Source: Bacillota bacterium (GTDB taxonomy: Bacteria > Bacillota > Clostridia > Oscillospirales > Acutalibacteraceae). Taken from it: a DNA stretch of 64,000 bases. The translations under genes were made by a program, and so were the position numbers. Where the stretch lies: the NCBI GenBank assembly GCA_023412715.1, contig JAEZCC010000035.1, positions 16,904 through 80,903 of the forward strand, read 5' to 3'. Positions 29,871 through 39,779 of the stretch are shown piece after piece; the stretch's first letter is position 1; every line of letters begins with the position of its first letter. The notes under the pieces were generated by a model, which was not told where the DNA came from, did not search any database, and saw only the letters and a program-made list of their open reading frames with translations.

Positions 29871-31188
29871 AACACAGATGGAGGCCGCCCGGAAGGGCGC
29901 CGTCACGAAAGAGCTGGCGCAGGTTGCGGAGGACGAGGGCGTTCCGGAGCGGGAGCTTCTGCCGCTCGTGGCGTCGGGCCGGGCCGCAATTCCGGCGAAC
30001 GTCCGCCATAGTTCCCTGCACCCCTATGGAATCGGCGCGGGGCTGCGGACCAAAATCAACGTCAACCTCGGCATTTCCGGCGACTGCGCCGATTACCGCG
30101 CGGAGCTGGAAAAGGTCAGACTGGCCGAAAAATTCGGCGCGGAAGCAATCATGGATCTGAGCAACTACGGCAAAACGCGGGACTTCCGGAAAAAGCTGAT
30201 TGAAACGTCCCCCGCCATGATTGGCACCGTTCCGGTTTACGACGCCGTCGGATATCTGGAAAAGGACCTGAAAAGCATCACGGCGCAGGATTTTCTGAAG
30301 GTCGTGCGCGCCCACGCCGAAGAGGGCGTGGATTTCATGACCATCCACGCGGGCATGAACCGCCGCTGCGCCGAAATCTTCCTGCGGGAAAGGCGGCAGA
30401 TGAACATCGTCTCGCGGGGCGGGTCGCTGCTTTTCGCGTGGATGAAGATGACGGGAAATGAAAATCCCTTTTACGAGCATTACGACGAGCTGCTCGACAT
30501 TCTGCACGAATACGACGTGACCGTCAGCCTCGGGGACGCGCTGCGCCCCGGCAGCATTGCGGACGCGACGGACGCTTCGCAGATTGCCGAGCTGACGGAG
30601 ATAGGGCACCTGGTCAAACGCGCCTGGGAACGGGGCGTGCAGGCTCTTGTGGAAGGCCCCGGTCATATGGCGATGGACGAGATTGCGGCCAACATGAAGC
30701 TGGAAAAGCGCCTCTGCCACGGGGCACCCTTTTACGTGCTGGGGCCGCTCGTCACGGATGTCGCGCCCGGCTACGACCACATCACCTCCGCTATCGGCGG
30801 GGCCATCGCGGCGGCGAACGGCGCGGACTTTCTGTGCTACGTGACGCCGGCCGAGCATCTTCGCCTTCCCGACCTCGGCGACGTCAAGGAAGGGATTGTC
30901 GCCGCCAGAATCGCGGCGCACGCGGCGGACATCGCCAAAGGCGTGAAAAGCGCCCGGAAGGCCGACTGGAAAATCAGCGAGGCCCGAAGGAAGCTCGACT
31001 GGGAGGAGATCTTCCGCTGCTCGCTGGACCCGGAAAAAGCGCGGGCGTATTTTGAAAGCGCCCCGCCGGAAGACCGGCACAGCTGCTCCATGTGCGGAAA
31101 GATGTGCGCGGTACGCACCATGAACCGGATTCTGGACGGGCTGGACGTGGAGCTGCGCGAAGAAAGAAAGCAGGGTGGAAATGCTTAG
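29860..31188 (+). CDS. thiC: Phosphomethylpyrimidine synthase ThiC (short form)
   Basis: 442 residues from ATG 29860, eight bases after AAGGAG. A radical-SAM-type enzyme converting aminoimidazole ribotide to HMP phosphate. Recognised by HPYGIGAGLRTKINVNLG, MTIHAGMNRR, SRGGS and VEGPGHMAMDEI. The Fe-S cysteines near the C-terminus are Cys409, Cys412 and Cys416 in CSMCGKMC, spacing Cx2Cx3C, whereas E. coli-type ThiC has Cx2Cx4C. The protein lacks the N-terminal extension of the E. coli enzyme. It overlaps thiM by 8 bases. Confidence 0.95.
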   Translation: MNHETQMEAARKGAVTKELAQVAEDEGVPERELLPLVASGRAAIPANVRHSSLHPYGIGAGLRTKINVNLGISGDCADYRAELEKVRLAEKFGAEAIMDLSNYGKTRDFRKKLIETSPAMIGTVPVYDAVGYLEKDLKSITAQDFLKVVRAHAEEGVDFMTIHAGMNRRCAEIFLRERRQMNIVSRGGSLLFAWMKMTGNENPFYEHYDELLDILHEYDVTVSLGDALRPGSIADATDASQIAELTEIGHLVKRAWERGVQALVEGPGHMAMDEIAANMKLEKRLCHGAPFYVLGPLVTDVAPGYDHITSAIGGAIAAANGADFLCYVTPAEHLRLPDLGDVKEGIVAARIAAHAADIAKGVKSARKADWKISEARRKLDWEEIFRCSLDPEKARAYFESAPPEDRHSCSMCGKMCAVRTMNRILDGLDVELREERKQGGNA

Positions 31189-32017
31189 CAAAGAAGAGAT
31201 TCAGGCCCAAATCGTCCGGGCCGCCGAAACCGTGAGGCGCACGAACCCGATGGCCGGCTCCATCACGAACACCGTAACCATCAATTTTGTCGCCAACGCG
31301 CAGCTTGCCGTCGGCGGAGCCGCCGCCATGGTCTACCTGCCCGACGAGGGGGAATTCCTGGCACAGGCCGGCGGGGCCTTTTACATCAACGTCGGGACGA
31401 TTCTGCCGGTTTACGAGCAGAGCCTCCCCCGCACCGCGAAGACCCTGCACGACACGGGGAAGCCGTGGGTTCTCGACCCGGTCGCGGTCGGCATCGGGTC
31501 GCTGCGCACGAAGCTGCTGAAACAGTTCAAGGCGTACCGGCCCGGCATCATCCGGGGCAACGCCTCCGAAATCATCGCGCTGGCCGGTCTATGGGAGCTG
31601 GACGGCGGCGCGGAGCTCTCCCGCGTCCGTGGGGTCGACTCCACGGAACCCGTCGCTGCCGCGGGAGGCGCGGCCGCCGCTCTGGCCAGATGGACGGGCG
31701 GGGCCGTGGCGGTGTCCGGCAAAACGGACCTTGTCACGGACGGCTCTATTGCGGCTTTTTCCCACGGAGGTTCCCATTTCATGGAGAAAATCACCGGGGC
31801 GGGCTGCTCCCTGGGCGGAGTCGCCGCGGTCTACGCGACGGCCGCCCCGCCGTTCATTGCGGCGCTGACCGCAACCGCCGTGTACAACCTGGCGGGGAGC
31901 CGAGCCGAACGCAAAGCGGACGGCCCCGCAAGCTTTCAGGCCGCGTTCCTCGACGAGCTGTACAAAGCCGCGCCCGCCGAAATCGCCGCCAATCCGTTTG
32001 AATTTGAGGAGGTCTAG
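31181..32017 (+). CDS. thiM: Hydroxyethylthiazole kinase ThiM
   Basis: 278 residues from ATG 31181; a GTG two codons earlier is possible. Ribokinase-like fold: ITNTVTINFVANAQLAVGGAAAM at the N-terminus, PWVLDPVAVG in the substrate site, and KITGAGCSLGGVAA with the catalytic cysteine. It phosphorylates 4-methyl-5-hydroxyethylthiazole, a salvage route to the thiazole half of thiamine. No thiazole synthesis genes (thiG, thiS, thiF, thiH) are present in the window, so the cell may rely on salvage or encode them elsewhere. Confidence 0.94.
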   Translation: MLSKEEIQAQIVRAAETVRRTNPMAGSITNTVTINFVANAQLAVGGAAAMVYLPDEGEFLAQAGGAFYINVGTILPVYEQSLPRTAKTLHDTGKPWVLDPVAVGIGSLRTKLLKQFKAYRPGIIRGNASEIIALAGLWELDGGAELSRVRGVDSTEPVAAAGGAAAALARWTGGAVAVSGKTDLVTDGSIAAFSHGGSHFMEKITGAGCSLGGVAAVYATAAPPFIAALTATAVYNLAGSRAERKADGPASFQAAFLDELYKAAPAEIAANPFEFEEV

Positions 32018-32020
32018 CCT

Positions 32021-32329
32021 GTGAATACGCTGATTGCGGTCGCGATTTCACCCTGCGGCACGGGGGACGAGCTCGCGCCCGAGGTGGCTGAAGCCGTCAG
32101 GATCATCCGCGCGTCTGGCCTGCCGAACCGGACCACCTCCATGTTTACGGAGATCGAAGGCGAATGGGACGAAGTGATGAAGGTCGTAAAAGACGCGGCG
32201 TTCGCGCTGGCCGGCAGGGGAATCCGCACGGAAATCGTCCTGAAGGCAGATATCCGCCCCGGGTTCACCGATATGCTCCATGAAAAGACCGAGAAGGTGG
32301 ACAGGATCCTGGGAGGAGAACATGTATAA
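32021..32329 (+). CDS. MTH1187/YqgV-family thiamine-binding-type protein
   Basis: 102 residues, GTG start at 32021 preceded by GAGGAGG. It matches the small MTH1187/DUF77 family: VAISPCGTGDELAPEVAEAVRIIR near the start and GEWDEVMKVVKDAAF in the middle. These ferredoxin-like-fold proteins are related to the thiamine/HMP-binding YkoF and often lie in thiamine operons; a thiamine- or HMP-binding role is inferred from that. It sits between thiM and thiE and overlaps thiE by 8 bases. Confidence 0.85.
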   Translation: MNTLIAVAISPCGTGDELAPEVAEAVRIIRASGLPNRTTSMFTEIEGEWDEVMKVVKDAAFALAGRGIRTEIVLKADIRPGFTDMLHEKTEKVDRILGGEHV

Positions 32330-33035
32330 CAGAAAAAATTTCGATCTTTCCGCCTATCTGGTCGTGGGTCCTGAAAACACAGAGGGCAGGCCCGTTGCGG
32401 AAATTGTGAAAGACGCGGTGGAGGCCGGCTTTACCTGCGCGCAGATCCGCTCGAAGGTCGCCTCGGCGCGGGAGCTGATCGAGCTGACCCGCCAGGCCGC
32501 CGGCGTCATCGCCGGGGCCGGCAGGCAGGACGCCGTCACCCTGCTTGTGGACGACCGCCTGGACGTCGTGCTGGCGGCGAGAAAACAGGGCATCAAGGTG
32601 GACGGCATCCACGTCGGGCAGTCGGACATTCCCGCAGAGGTCTGCCGGGAATACCTGGGCGCCGATTCCGTCGTGGGGCTGTCGGCCAGGACCCACGAGC
32701 TGTTCGAGTACATCGCGGCCGCCGACGTCAGCCGGATCGACTATTTCGGCGCCGGACCCCTGCACGAAACGAAAACCAAGCCGGACTGCGGGCTGGACGC
32801 GGACGGGAGAATCGTGACCAGAAGCTTCGGCGATTTCACAAGGCTCGCGCGGCTCAGCCCGATCCCGGTCGTCGTGGGCGGCGGCGTCAAGCTCGCCGAC
32901 ATTCCCCGGCTCGCCGGGACCGGCGCCGCCGGCTTTTTCGTGGTGTCCGCCGTGGCCGGGGCCGGCGATCCGAAGGCGGAAGCCGCAAAACTGGCCGAAG
33001 CATGGAAGTCGAACCGGGCCCAGCCCCGGCGGTGA
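32322..33035 (+). CDS. thiE: Thiamine-phosphate synthase ThiE
   Basis: 237 residues from ATG 32322 after GGGAGGAG. TIM-barrel enzyme joining HMP-PP and thiazole phosphate into thiamine phosphate. Recognised by VTLLVDDRLDVVLAARK, GIHVGQSDIP, GLSARTHE, YFGAGPLHETKTKPD and VVGGGVKLADIP. Last gene of the riboswitch-controlled operon thiD-thiC-thiM-MTH1187-thiE. A strong hairpin without T-run follows. Confidence 0.94.
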   Translation: MYNRKNFDLSAYLVVGPENTEGRPVAEIVKDAVEAGFTCAQIRSKVASARELIELTRQAAGVIAGAGRQDAVTLLVDDRLDVVLAARKQGIKVDGIHVGQSDIPAEVCREYLGADSVVGLSARTHELFEYIAAADVSRIDYFGAGPLHETKTKPDCGLDADGRIVTRSFGDFTRLARLSPIPVVVGGGVKLADIPRLAGTGAAGFFVVSAVAGAGDPKAEAAKLAEAWKSNRAQPRR

Positions 33036-33046
33036 TTCTTCTCTTC

Positions 33047-33076
33047 CCCGCGCCGCAGAAGCACCTGCGGCGCGGG
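33047..33076 (+). other. Perfect hairpin after thiE
   Basis: CCCGCGCCGCAG (33047-33058) pairs perfectly with CTGCGGCGCGGG (33065-33076), six-base loop. No T-run follows, so it is either a weak terminator or a 3'-end-stabilising stem. The rest of 33077-33190 is G+C-rich without a recognisable gene. Confidence 0.5.
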
Positions 33077-33194
33077 CGCAAACCCCGGCGCGGCGCACGA
33101 GGCGGCCGCGTCTGCGCATGCCGGGAGCCGGGCCCGCCGAGAAAAAGCGGCGGCGCGCTCCCCGGAAACGCAACGGAAAATTTTCGTATTATAC

Positions 33195-33223
33195 TTGACA
33201 AAGTATATCCACAATAGTATATT
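33195..33223 (+). promoter_or_regulatory. Promoter of the Rrf2-ACAD-FprA operon
   Basis: TTGACA (33195-33200) and TATATT (33218-33223) with a 17-base spacer in an AT-rich island. Two GTATAT repeats (33203-33208, 33217-33222) flank the spacer and could be an Rrf2-type operator for autoregulation. The strong promoter also rules out the earlier in-frame start at 33195. Confidence 0.8.
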
Positions 33224-33254
33224 TATATTGTTCATAAAACGTTTTAAGATTGGA

Positions 33255-33767
33255 ATGAATTCTGTGCTGATTACACGGGAAACCGACTATGCCCTGCGGA
33301 TTCTGCGCGCGCTCGCGGACGGCGGCAGAATGACAACGGAAGAAATCTGCCGGGAAGAGCAACTCCCCCGCCAGTTCGCGTACAAAATACTGAAAAAGCT
33401 GGAACAAGCCGGCCTGGTCGGCATCTCGCGCGGCGCGGAGGGCGGCTGCCGCCTTCGCGCGGACCTGAAGCGGGTCAGCCTGTACGACCTGACGTCGGTA
33501 ATGGGCGGCGACCGCGCCGTCAGCGCCTGCATGCAGGCCGGCTACCGGTGCGCCCGGCGCGAAAGCAGCGGCACCGGCTGCCAGGTGCACCTGCAGCTGC
33601 TCGAGGTGCAGCGCGCCCTCGACCGCGAGCTGCGCTCCCGCAGCCTGTACCGGATGCTCTACGGCCCCGGCGGGGAGTCCGCCGGAAAGGCGCCGCACAC
33701 GGGGGAGCCTCCCCCGCCGGCAGGCCGGTTTTCCATTGACGTTCCCGATTCCAGAAGAAACGATTGA
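33255..33767 (+). CDS. Rrf2-family transcriptional regulator with cysteine triad
   Basis: 170 residues from ATG 33255. The N-terminal winged helix has LITRETDYALRILRALADG, then ICREEQLPRQFAYKILKKLEQAGLV and the wing GAEGGCRL. Cys92, Cys99 and Cys109 (Cx6C and Cx9C) occupy the place where IscR-type Rrf2 proteins bind a 2Fe-2S cluster, suggesting sensing of O2, NO or iron-sulfur status. The C-terminal 35 residues are Pro/Gly-rich and probably disordered. It is 23 bases ahead of the ACAD-EtfA-rubredoxin gene and probably controls it and fprA. Confidence 0.88.
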   Translation: MNSVLITRETDYALRILRALADGGRMTTEEICREEQLPRQFAYKILKKLEQAGLVGISRGAEGGCRLRADLKRVSLYDLTSVMGGDRAVSACMQAGYRCARRESSGTGCQVHLQLLEVQRALDRELRSRSLYRMLYGPGGESAGKAPHTGEPPPPAGRFSIDVPDSRRND

Positions 33768-33790
33768 ACAAGAGCGAAGGAGGAAGCTGT

Positions 33791-35692
<1,902 letters not shown>

Positions 35693-35752
35693 CCCCGCGC
35701 GCGGCGGGCCCGGAAGACAAAAACCTTATGGATATACAGGAGGAAACGGTCT

Positions 35753-36955
35753 ATGTACTGTGTCAGAAATATCACGAAAGATCTTTACTGGGTCGGCGCC
35801 AACGACCACCGGCTCGCCCTGTTTGAAAATATTCACCCCATCCCCCGCGGCGTTTCCTACAACTCCTACCTTCTTCTGGACGAAAAGGCCGTGCTGTTCG
35901 ACACGGTCGACTGGTCGGTATGCCGCCAGTTTCTGGAGAATGTGGAGCATGTGCTGAACGGCCGCCCGCTGGACTACCTGGTCATCAACCACATGGAGCC
36001 GGACCACGGCGCGTCGATTGCTGAAATTCTGCTGCGCTACCCGAAGGCGAAAATCATCACGACGGAAAAAGCCGTGATGCTGATGCACCAGTTCGGCCTG
36101 CCCGTCGGCGGAAAAACCGAAGAGGTCAAAGAGGGCGACACCCGCTGCTTCGGGAAACATACGGTCGCGTTCGTCGCCGCGCCGATGGTCCACTGGCCCG
36201 AGGTGATGGTGACGTTCGACACGACCGACGGGGTACTTTTCTCGTCGGACGCCTTCGGCTCCTTCACGGCGCTGGACGGCAAGCTGTTCAGCGACGAGGT
36301 CAATTACGCCCGCGACTGGATCGACGAGGCCCGGCGGTACTACACCAACATCGTCGGCAAATACGGGCCGCACGTGCAGGCCCTGCTGAAAAAGGCCTCA
36401 GCCCTCGACATCAAAGTCATCTGCCCGCTGCACGGCCTTGTCTGGCGGAAGAACCTCGCGTATTTTCTCGATAAATACGACAAGTGGAGCCGCTACGAGC
36501 CTGAGGAAAAGGGCGTCCTCATCGTGTACGCCTCCATGTACGGCAACACCGAAAGCGCGGCGCAGATTCTGGCCTCCAGACTTGTGGAGAAAGGGATCAC
36601 CAACGTGTCGGTCTACGACGTTTCCAACACCCATGTGTCGTACCTGATTTCCGAGGCCTTCCGCCTGAGCCACATCGTGCTGGCCTCCGTCACGTACAAC
36701 CTCGGCATCTACCCCGTCATGCTCAACTACCTGGAAGACATGAAGGCCCTGAACGTGCAGAACCGGACCTTCGCGCTTCTGGGGAACGGCTCGTGGGCCT
36801 GCCGGTCGGACGTCCTGATGCGCGGGTTCCTGGAAAACAACCTGAAGAACGTGACGGTGCTCGACGAATCCCTCACCCTGAACTCCGCCATGAACGAGGT
36901 CAAGCAGCCCGAGATGGACGCCCTCGCCGGCAGCCTCGCGGAATCCCTGAAATAG
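35753..36955 (+). CDS. fprA: Flavodiiron protein (A-type flavoprotein, FprA-like)
   Basis: 400 residues. N-terminal metallo-beta-lactamase-like domain (about 1-250) with the diiron ligands H-x-E-x-D-H at residues 80-85 (INHMEPDHGAS) and further histidines at VHWPEVM and CPLHGLVW. C-terminal flavodoxin domain (about 255-400) opening with VYASMYGNTESA for FMN. Such proteins reduce O2 to water or NO to N2O, taking electrons from rubredoxin. The preceding gene supplies a rubredoxin domain. AGGAGG precedes ATG 35753; a strong terminator follows. Confidence 0.95.
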   Translation: MYCVRNITKDLYWVGANDHRLALFENIHPIPRGVSYNSYLLLDEKAVLFDTVDWSVCRQFLENVEHVLNGRPLDYLVINHMEPDHGASIAEILLRYPKAKIITTEKAVMLMHQFGLPVGGKTEEVKEGDTRCFGKHTVAFVAAPMVHWPEVMVTFDTTDGVLFSSDAFGSFTALDGKLFSDEVNYARDWIDEARRYYTNIVGKYGPHVQALLKKASALDIKVICPLHGLVWRKNLAYFLDKYDKWSRYEPEEKGVLIVYASMYGNTESAAQILASRLVEKGITNVSVYDVSNTHVSYLISEAFRLSHIVLASVTYNLGIYPVMLNYLEDMKALNVQNRTFALLGNGSWACRSDVLMRGFLENNLKNVTVLDESLTLNSAMNEVKQPEMDALAGSLAESLK

Positions 36956-36978
36956 CCGGACGGCCGGCAAAACGAAAG

Positions 36979-37015
36979 CGCCCCGGATGGAAGAAAACAA
37001 TCCGGGGCGTTTTTT
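36979..37015 (+). terminator. Intrinsic terminator after fprA
   Basis: CGCCCCGGA (36979-36987) pairs with TCCGGGGCG (37001-37009), followed directly by six T residues. It closes the Rrf2-ACAD-FprA operon. Confidence 0.9.
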
Positions 37016-37142
37016 CCGCCGTCCCCCATCATGTGCGGAAACGGCAGACAGGCGCGGAAATTCGGTGTATTATATTGGAAGCACAGAAACAGGGAACAGG
37101 CCTTCCGGCCCCGGAAGGCCTGCCCGGAAGGAGGGCGGCCGC

Positions 37143-38081
37143 ATGATTGTCAGCGCAAGCCGGCGCACGGACATCCCGGCATTTTATTCCGAATGGCTGA
37201 TGAACCGCCTGCGGGAGGGATATGCTCTGGTTCAGAACCCGGGGAATCCGCACCGCTTCAGCCGCGTACGGCTGGATCCGCAGGCCGTCGACTGCATCGT
37301 ATTCTGGACGAAGGATCCCGCCCCGATTCTGCCGAAGCTCGGCGAAATCTCGGCCATGGGCTACCCGTTCTATTTTCAGTTCACGCTGACGCCCTACGGG
37401 CGGGATCTGGAGCCGAACCTGCCGCCGAAAGCCGATTTGATGCGGACGTTCCAGCGGCTTGGCGAAGCGCTGGGCCCCGAGCGGGTGGTGTGGCGGTACG
37501 ATCCGGTCGTTTTCACGGATCGGATGGATATTGCGTATCACCTGCGCTGCTTTGAAAAAATGGCCGCATTGCTGGAAGGCCGCACGCGCCGCTGTATTTT
37601 CAGCTTTCTGGACCTTTACCCCGGCGTCCGCAGGGCCTTGCGGGGCATTCCGGTGCGGGAGATCCGGGAAGAGGACATGCGGCGGATTGCGGAGGGGTTT
37701 TCCGAAACCGCGCGGAAGCACCGGCTGCGGCTGTTTACCTGCTGCGAGCCGGCGGACCTGGGCCGGTATGGAGCCGCCCACGCTTCCTGTATCGACGCGT
37801 CCATGATCGAAGACATCCTCGGCTGCCCCGTCCGCTTCAAAAAGGACGCCGGCCAGCGCCCCGGCTGCGGCTGCATGCAGAGCGTGGACATCGGCGCTTA
37901 TGACTGCTGCCCGCACGGCTGCCGGTACTGCTACGCGGCCTCTTCGCCGGGCGCCGTCCGGAAGAATGCCGCGGCCCACGACCCGAAATCGCCCCTTCTG
38001 TTCGGGACGCTGCCGGAAGACGCGGCCGTCGCCGAGCGGAACGCGGCAACGGTGAAGGACATGCAGATGCGCCTGCTGTGA
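37143..38081 (+). CDS. DUF1848-family protein with C-terminal Cx3Cx2C motif
   Basis: 312 residues. It begins MIVSASRRTDIPAFYSEWLM and continues FWTKDPAPILPKL and YDPVVFT, the recognisable DUF1848 pattern. Near the C-terminus, Cys256, Cys260 and Cys263 in CPHGCRYCYA form a Cx3Cx2C triad like the cluster-binding motif of radical-SAM enzymes, although those usually carry it near the N-terminus. Additional cysteines (PGCGC, YDCC) precede it. Function unknown; a DNA-photolyase/SPL-like or other Fe-S role is possible but not shown. Monocistronic between terminator and TetR promoter; ATG at 37143 after AGGAGG. Confidence 0.8.
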   Translation: MIVSASRRTDIPAFYSEWLMNRLREGYALVQNPGNPHRFSRVRLDPQAVDCIVFWTKDPAPILPKLGEISAMGYPFYFQFTLTPYGRDLEPNLPPKADLMRTFQRLGEALGPERVVWRYDPVVFTDRMDIAYHLRCFEKMAALLEGRTRRCIFSFLDLYPGVRRALRGIPVREIREEDMRRIAEGFSETARKHRLRLFTCCEPADLGRYGAAHASCIDASMIEDILGCPVRFKKDAGQRPGCGCMQSVDIGAYDCCPHGCRYCYAASSPGAVRKNAAAHDPKSPLLFGTLPEDAAVAERNAATVKDMQMRLL

Positions 38082-38120
38082 CGGTACGGAGATCTTTCAA
38101 AAATCTTAACGAAAAAGTTA

Positions 38121-38171
38121 TTGACCGAATCGGTCCACGGTGTTATGATAGCCGTAAACCGATTCGGTCAA
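38121..38171 (+). promoter_or_regulatory. TetR-gene promoter with paired operators
   Basis: -35 TTGACC (38121-38126), 17-base spacer, -10 TATGAT (38144-38149). TTGACCGAATCGGT (38121-38134) and its exact reverse complement ACCGATTCGGTCAA (38158-38171) flank the -10. Each is itself a near palindrome. This looks like two TetR-family operator sites controlling the downstream regulator/exporter genes. Confidence 0.82.
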
Positions 38172-38191
38172 TCTGATGAAAGGTGGTTCTT

Positions 38192-38812
38192 GTGGAAAAA
38201 TTTCTGAACCTGCCTGCGGAAAAGCAGGACACGATCATCGACGCCGCCCTCGCCGCTTTCGGCGCAAACGGCTACAAGAAAACGTCCATGAGCGACATTG
38301 CCGCCGCGGCCGGAATCTCAAAGCCCATGGTGTTTCATTATTTCGGGACCAAAAAGGCGCTGTACCTTTACCTGCTGGAGGTGTGCGGCCGCACGGTCAT
38401 GAGCGAGATCAACGCGAAATTCGATCCGGCCGTGACGGACTTTTTCGACAGGATTCTGCTTACGACAGGCATTGAAATCTCCATGATGAAAAAGCACCCC
38501 GCCATCCCCTCGTTTCTCAAAAGCGCGTATTACGAGACCGACGTCACGGTACGGGCGGAGATACAGGCCGATTTCACAAGCGCCGAGGGAGAGAATTTCA
38601 GGCAGAAGATCGTGTTCGACGGCATGGACGCCTCAAAGTTCAAGGACGGCGTCGATCCCAAACTGGTGATGAAGACGCTGACCTGGATGGGCTACGGATA
38701 CATGGATCTTTCGCCTGTCGATGCGCTGACGGACCTCGACGCCATCTATAAGGAGTTCGAGGACTGCATCCGGATGCTGAAAAACAACCTTTATAAGGAG
38801 GAATCCCTCTGA
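38192..38812 (+). CDS. TetR-family transcriptional regulator
   Basis: 206 residues from GTG 38192, preceded by AAAGGTGG. N-terminal TetR helix-turn-helix: IIDAALAAFGANGYKKTSMSDIAAAAGISKPMVFHYFGTKKALY. The C-terminal two-thirds is a helical ligand-binding domain unlike any I can assign to a specific ligand. Two matching palindromes surround its promoter, so it likely represses itself and the ABC exporter genes that follow 80 bases downstream. Confidence 0.92.
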   Translation: MEKFLNLPAEKQDTIIDAALAAFGANGYKKTSMSDIAAAAGISKPMVFHYFGTKKALYLYLLEVCGRTVMSEINAKFDPAVTDFFDRILLTTGIEISMMKKHPAIPSFLKSAYYETDVTVRAEIQADFTSAEGENFRQKIVFDGMDASKFKDGVDPKLVMKTLTWMGYGYMDLSPVDALTDLDAIYKEFEDCIRMLKNNLYKEESL

Positions 38813-38892
38813 CCCGCTTCTTTGAAGATCCGCCCGGCGCGCCGTCTTTTCAAGAATGGTTTTCTATTAATGAATATTAGGAGGAACCGGCC

Positions 38893-39774
38893 ATGAGCGC
38901 CATCGAAATCAAAGACCTGACAAAAAGCTATGGAAAATCCAGAGGGATCATCGACGTGAACCTGAAGGTCGAGGAGGGTGAGATCTTCGGCTTCATCGGG
39001 CCGAACGGCGCCGGAAAATCGACGACCATCCGCACGCTGCTCGGGCTGATCTATCCCTCGGGCGGCAGCGCGGCCATCTTCGGCAAAAGCTGCATCGACC
39101 ACCCCGAGATCCGGCGCGAAATCGGCTACGTCCCCTCCGAAGTCTTTTACTACGACCATATGCGGGTGATCGACCTGCTGAAATACTCGGCCAGCTTTTA
39201 TAAAAAGGACTGCACGAAACGCATCGAAGAACTTGCCGGAATCATGGACCTCGACCTGAAAAAGAAAATCGACGACCTGTCGTTCGGCAACAAGAAAAAG
39301 GTCGGCATCGTGCAGGGACTGCTCCACGAGCCGAAGCTGATTGTCCTCGACGAGCCGACAAGCGGCTTGGATCCGCTGATGCAGCAGAAATTTTTCGAGC
39401 TGATTGAGGCGGAGAACAAAAAGGGCGCGACCGTGTTCTTTTCTTCGCATATTCTCGGCGAGGTGCAGAAAATGTGCAGCCGCGTCGCCTTCATCAAAGA
39501 GGGAAGAATCATCCGGCTTGAAAAGATGAGCGATTTGCAGGAAAACAGCTACAAACGGTTCAGCATCGAGACGAGGTCGCCGGCCGACGCGGACGCCTTC
39601 CGGATCGACGGGGTCAGCGACCTCGAAACGAAGGGCAGCGAGATTAAATTCATCTACCGGGGCAACATCAACACCATGATGAAAAGAATCGCCGGAATCG
39701 AGCTGCGCAACATCTCCATCGAAGAACCCGATCTGGAAGAAATCTTCCTGCACTACTATGCCAAGGAGGGCTGA
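38893..39774 (+). CDS. ABC transporter ATP-binding protein (ABC-2 exporter)
   Basis: 293 residues: Walker A GPNGAGKST, a short signature LSFGNKKKVGI, Walker B LIVLDEPTSGLDP, H-loop FFSSHILGE, then a C-terminal extension of about 80 residues common in ABC-2 exporters. It powers the two membrane proteins encoded next (5 and 23 base gaps). With a TetR regulator ahead, export of a toxic or antibiotic-like compound is likely but the substrate is unknown. ATG 38893 after AGGAGG. Confidence 0.94.
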   Translation: MSAIEIKDLTKSYGKSRGIIDVNLKVEEGEIFGFIGPNGAGKSTTIRTLLGLIYPSGGSAAIFGKSCIDHPEIRREIGYVPSEVFYYDHMRVIDLLKYSASFYKKDCTKRIEELAGIMDLDLKKKIDDLSFGNKKKVGIVQGLLHEPKLIVLDEPTSGLDPLMQQKFFELIEAENKKGATVFFSSHILGEVQKMCSRVAFIKEGRIIRLEKMSDLQENSYKRFSIETRSPADADAFRIDGVSDLETKGSEIKFIYRGNINTMMKRIAGIELRNISIEEPDLEEIFLHYYAKEG

Positions 39775-39779
39775 GCTGC

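Noticed and set aside
33077..33190. Possible small gene between thiE and the Rrf2 promoter
   Set aside because: G+C-rich tract without RBS or plausible protein; the earlier in-frame start of the Rrf2 frame lies on the promoter -35.
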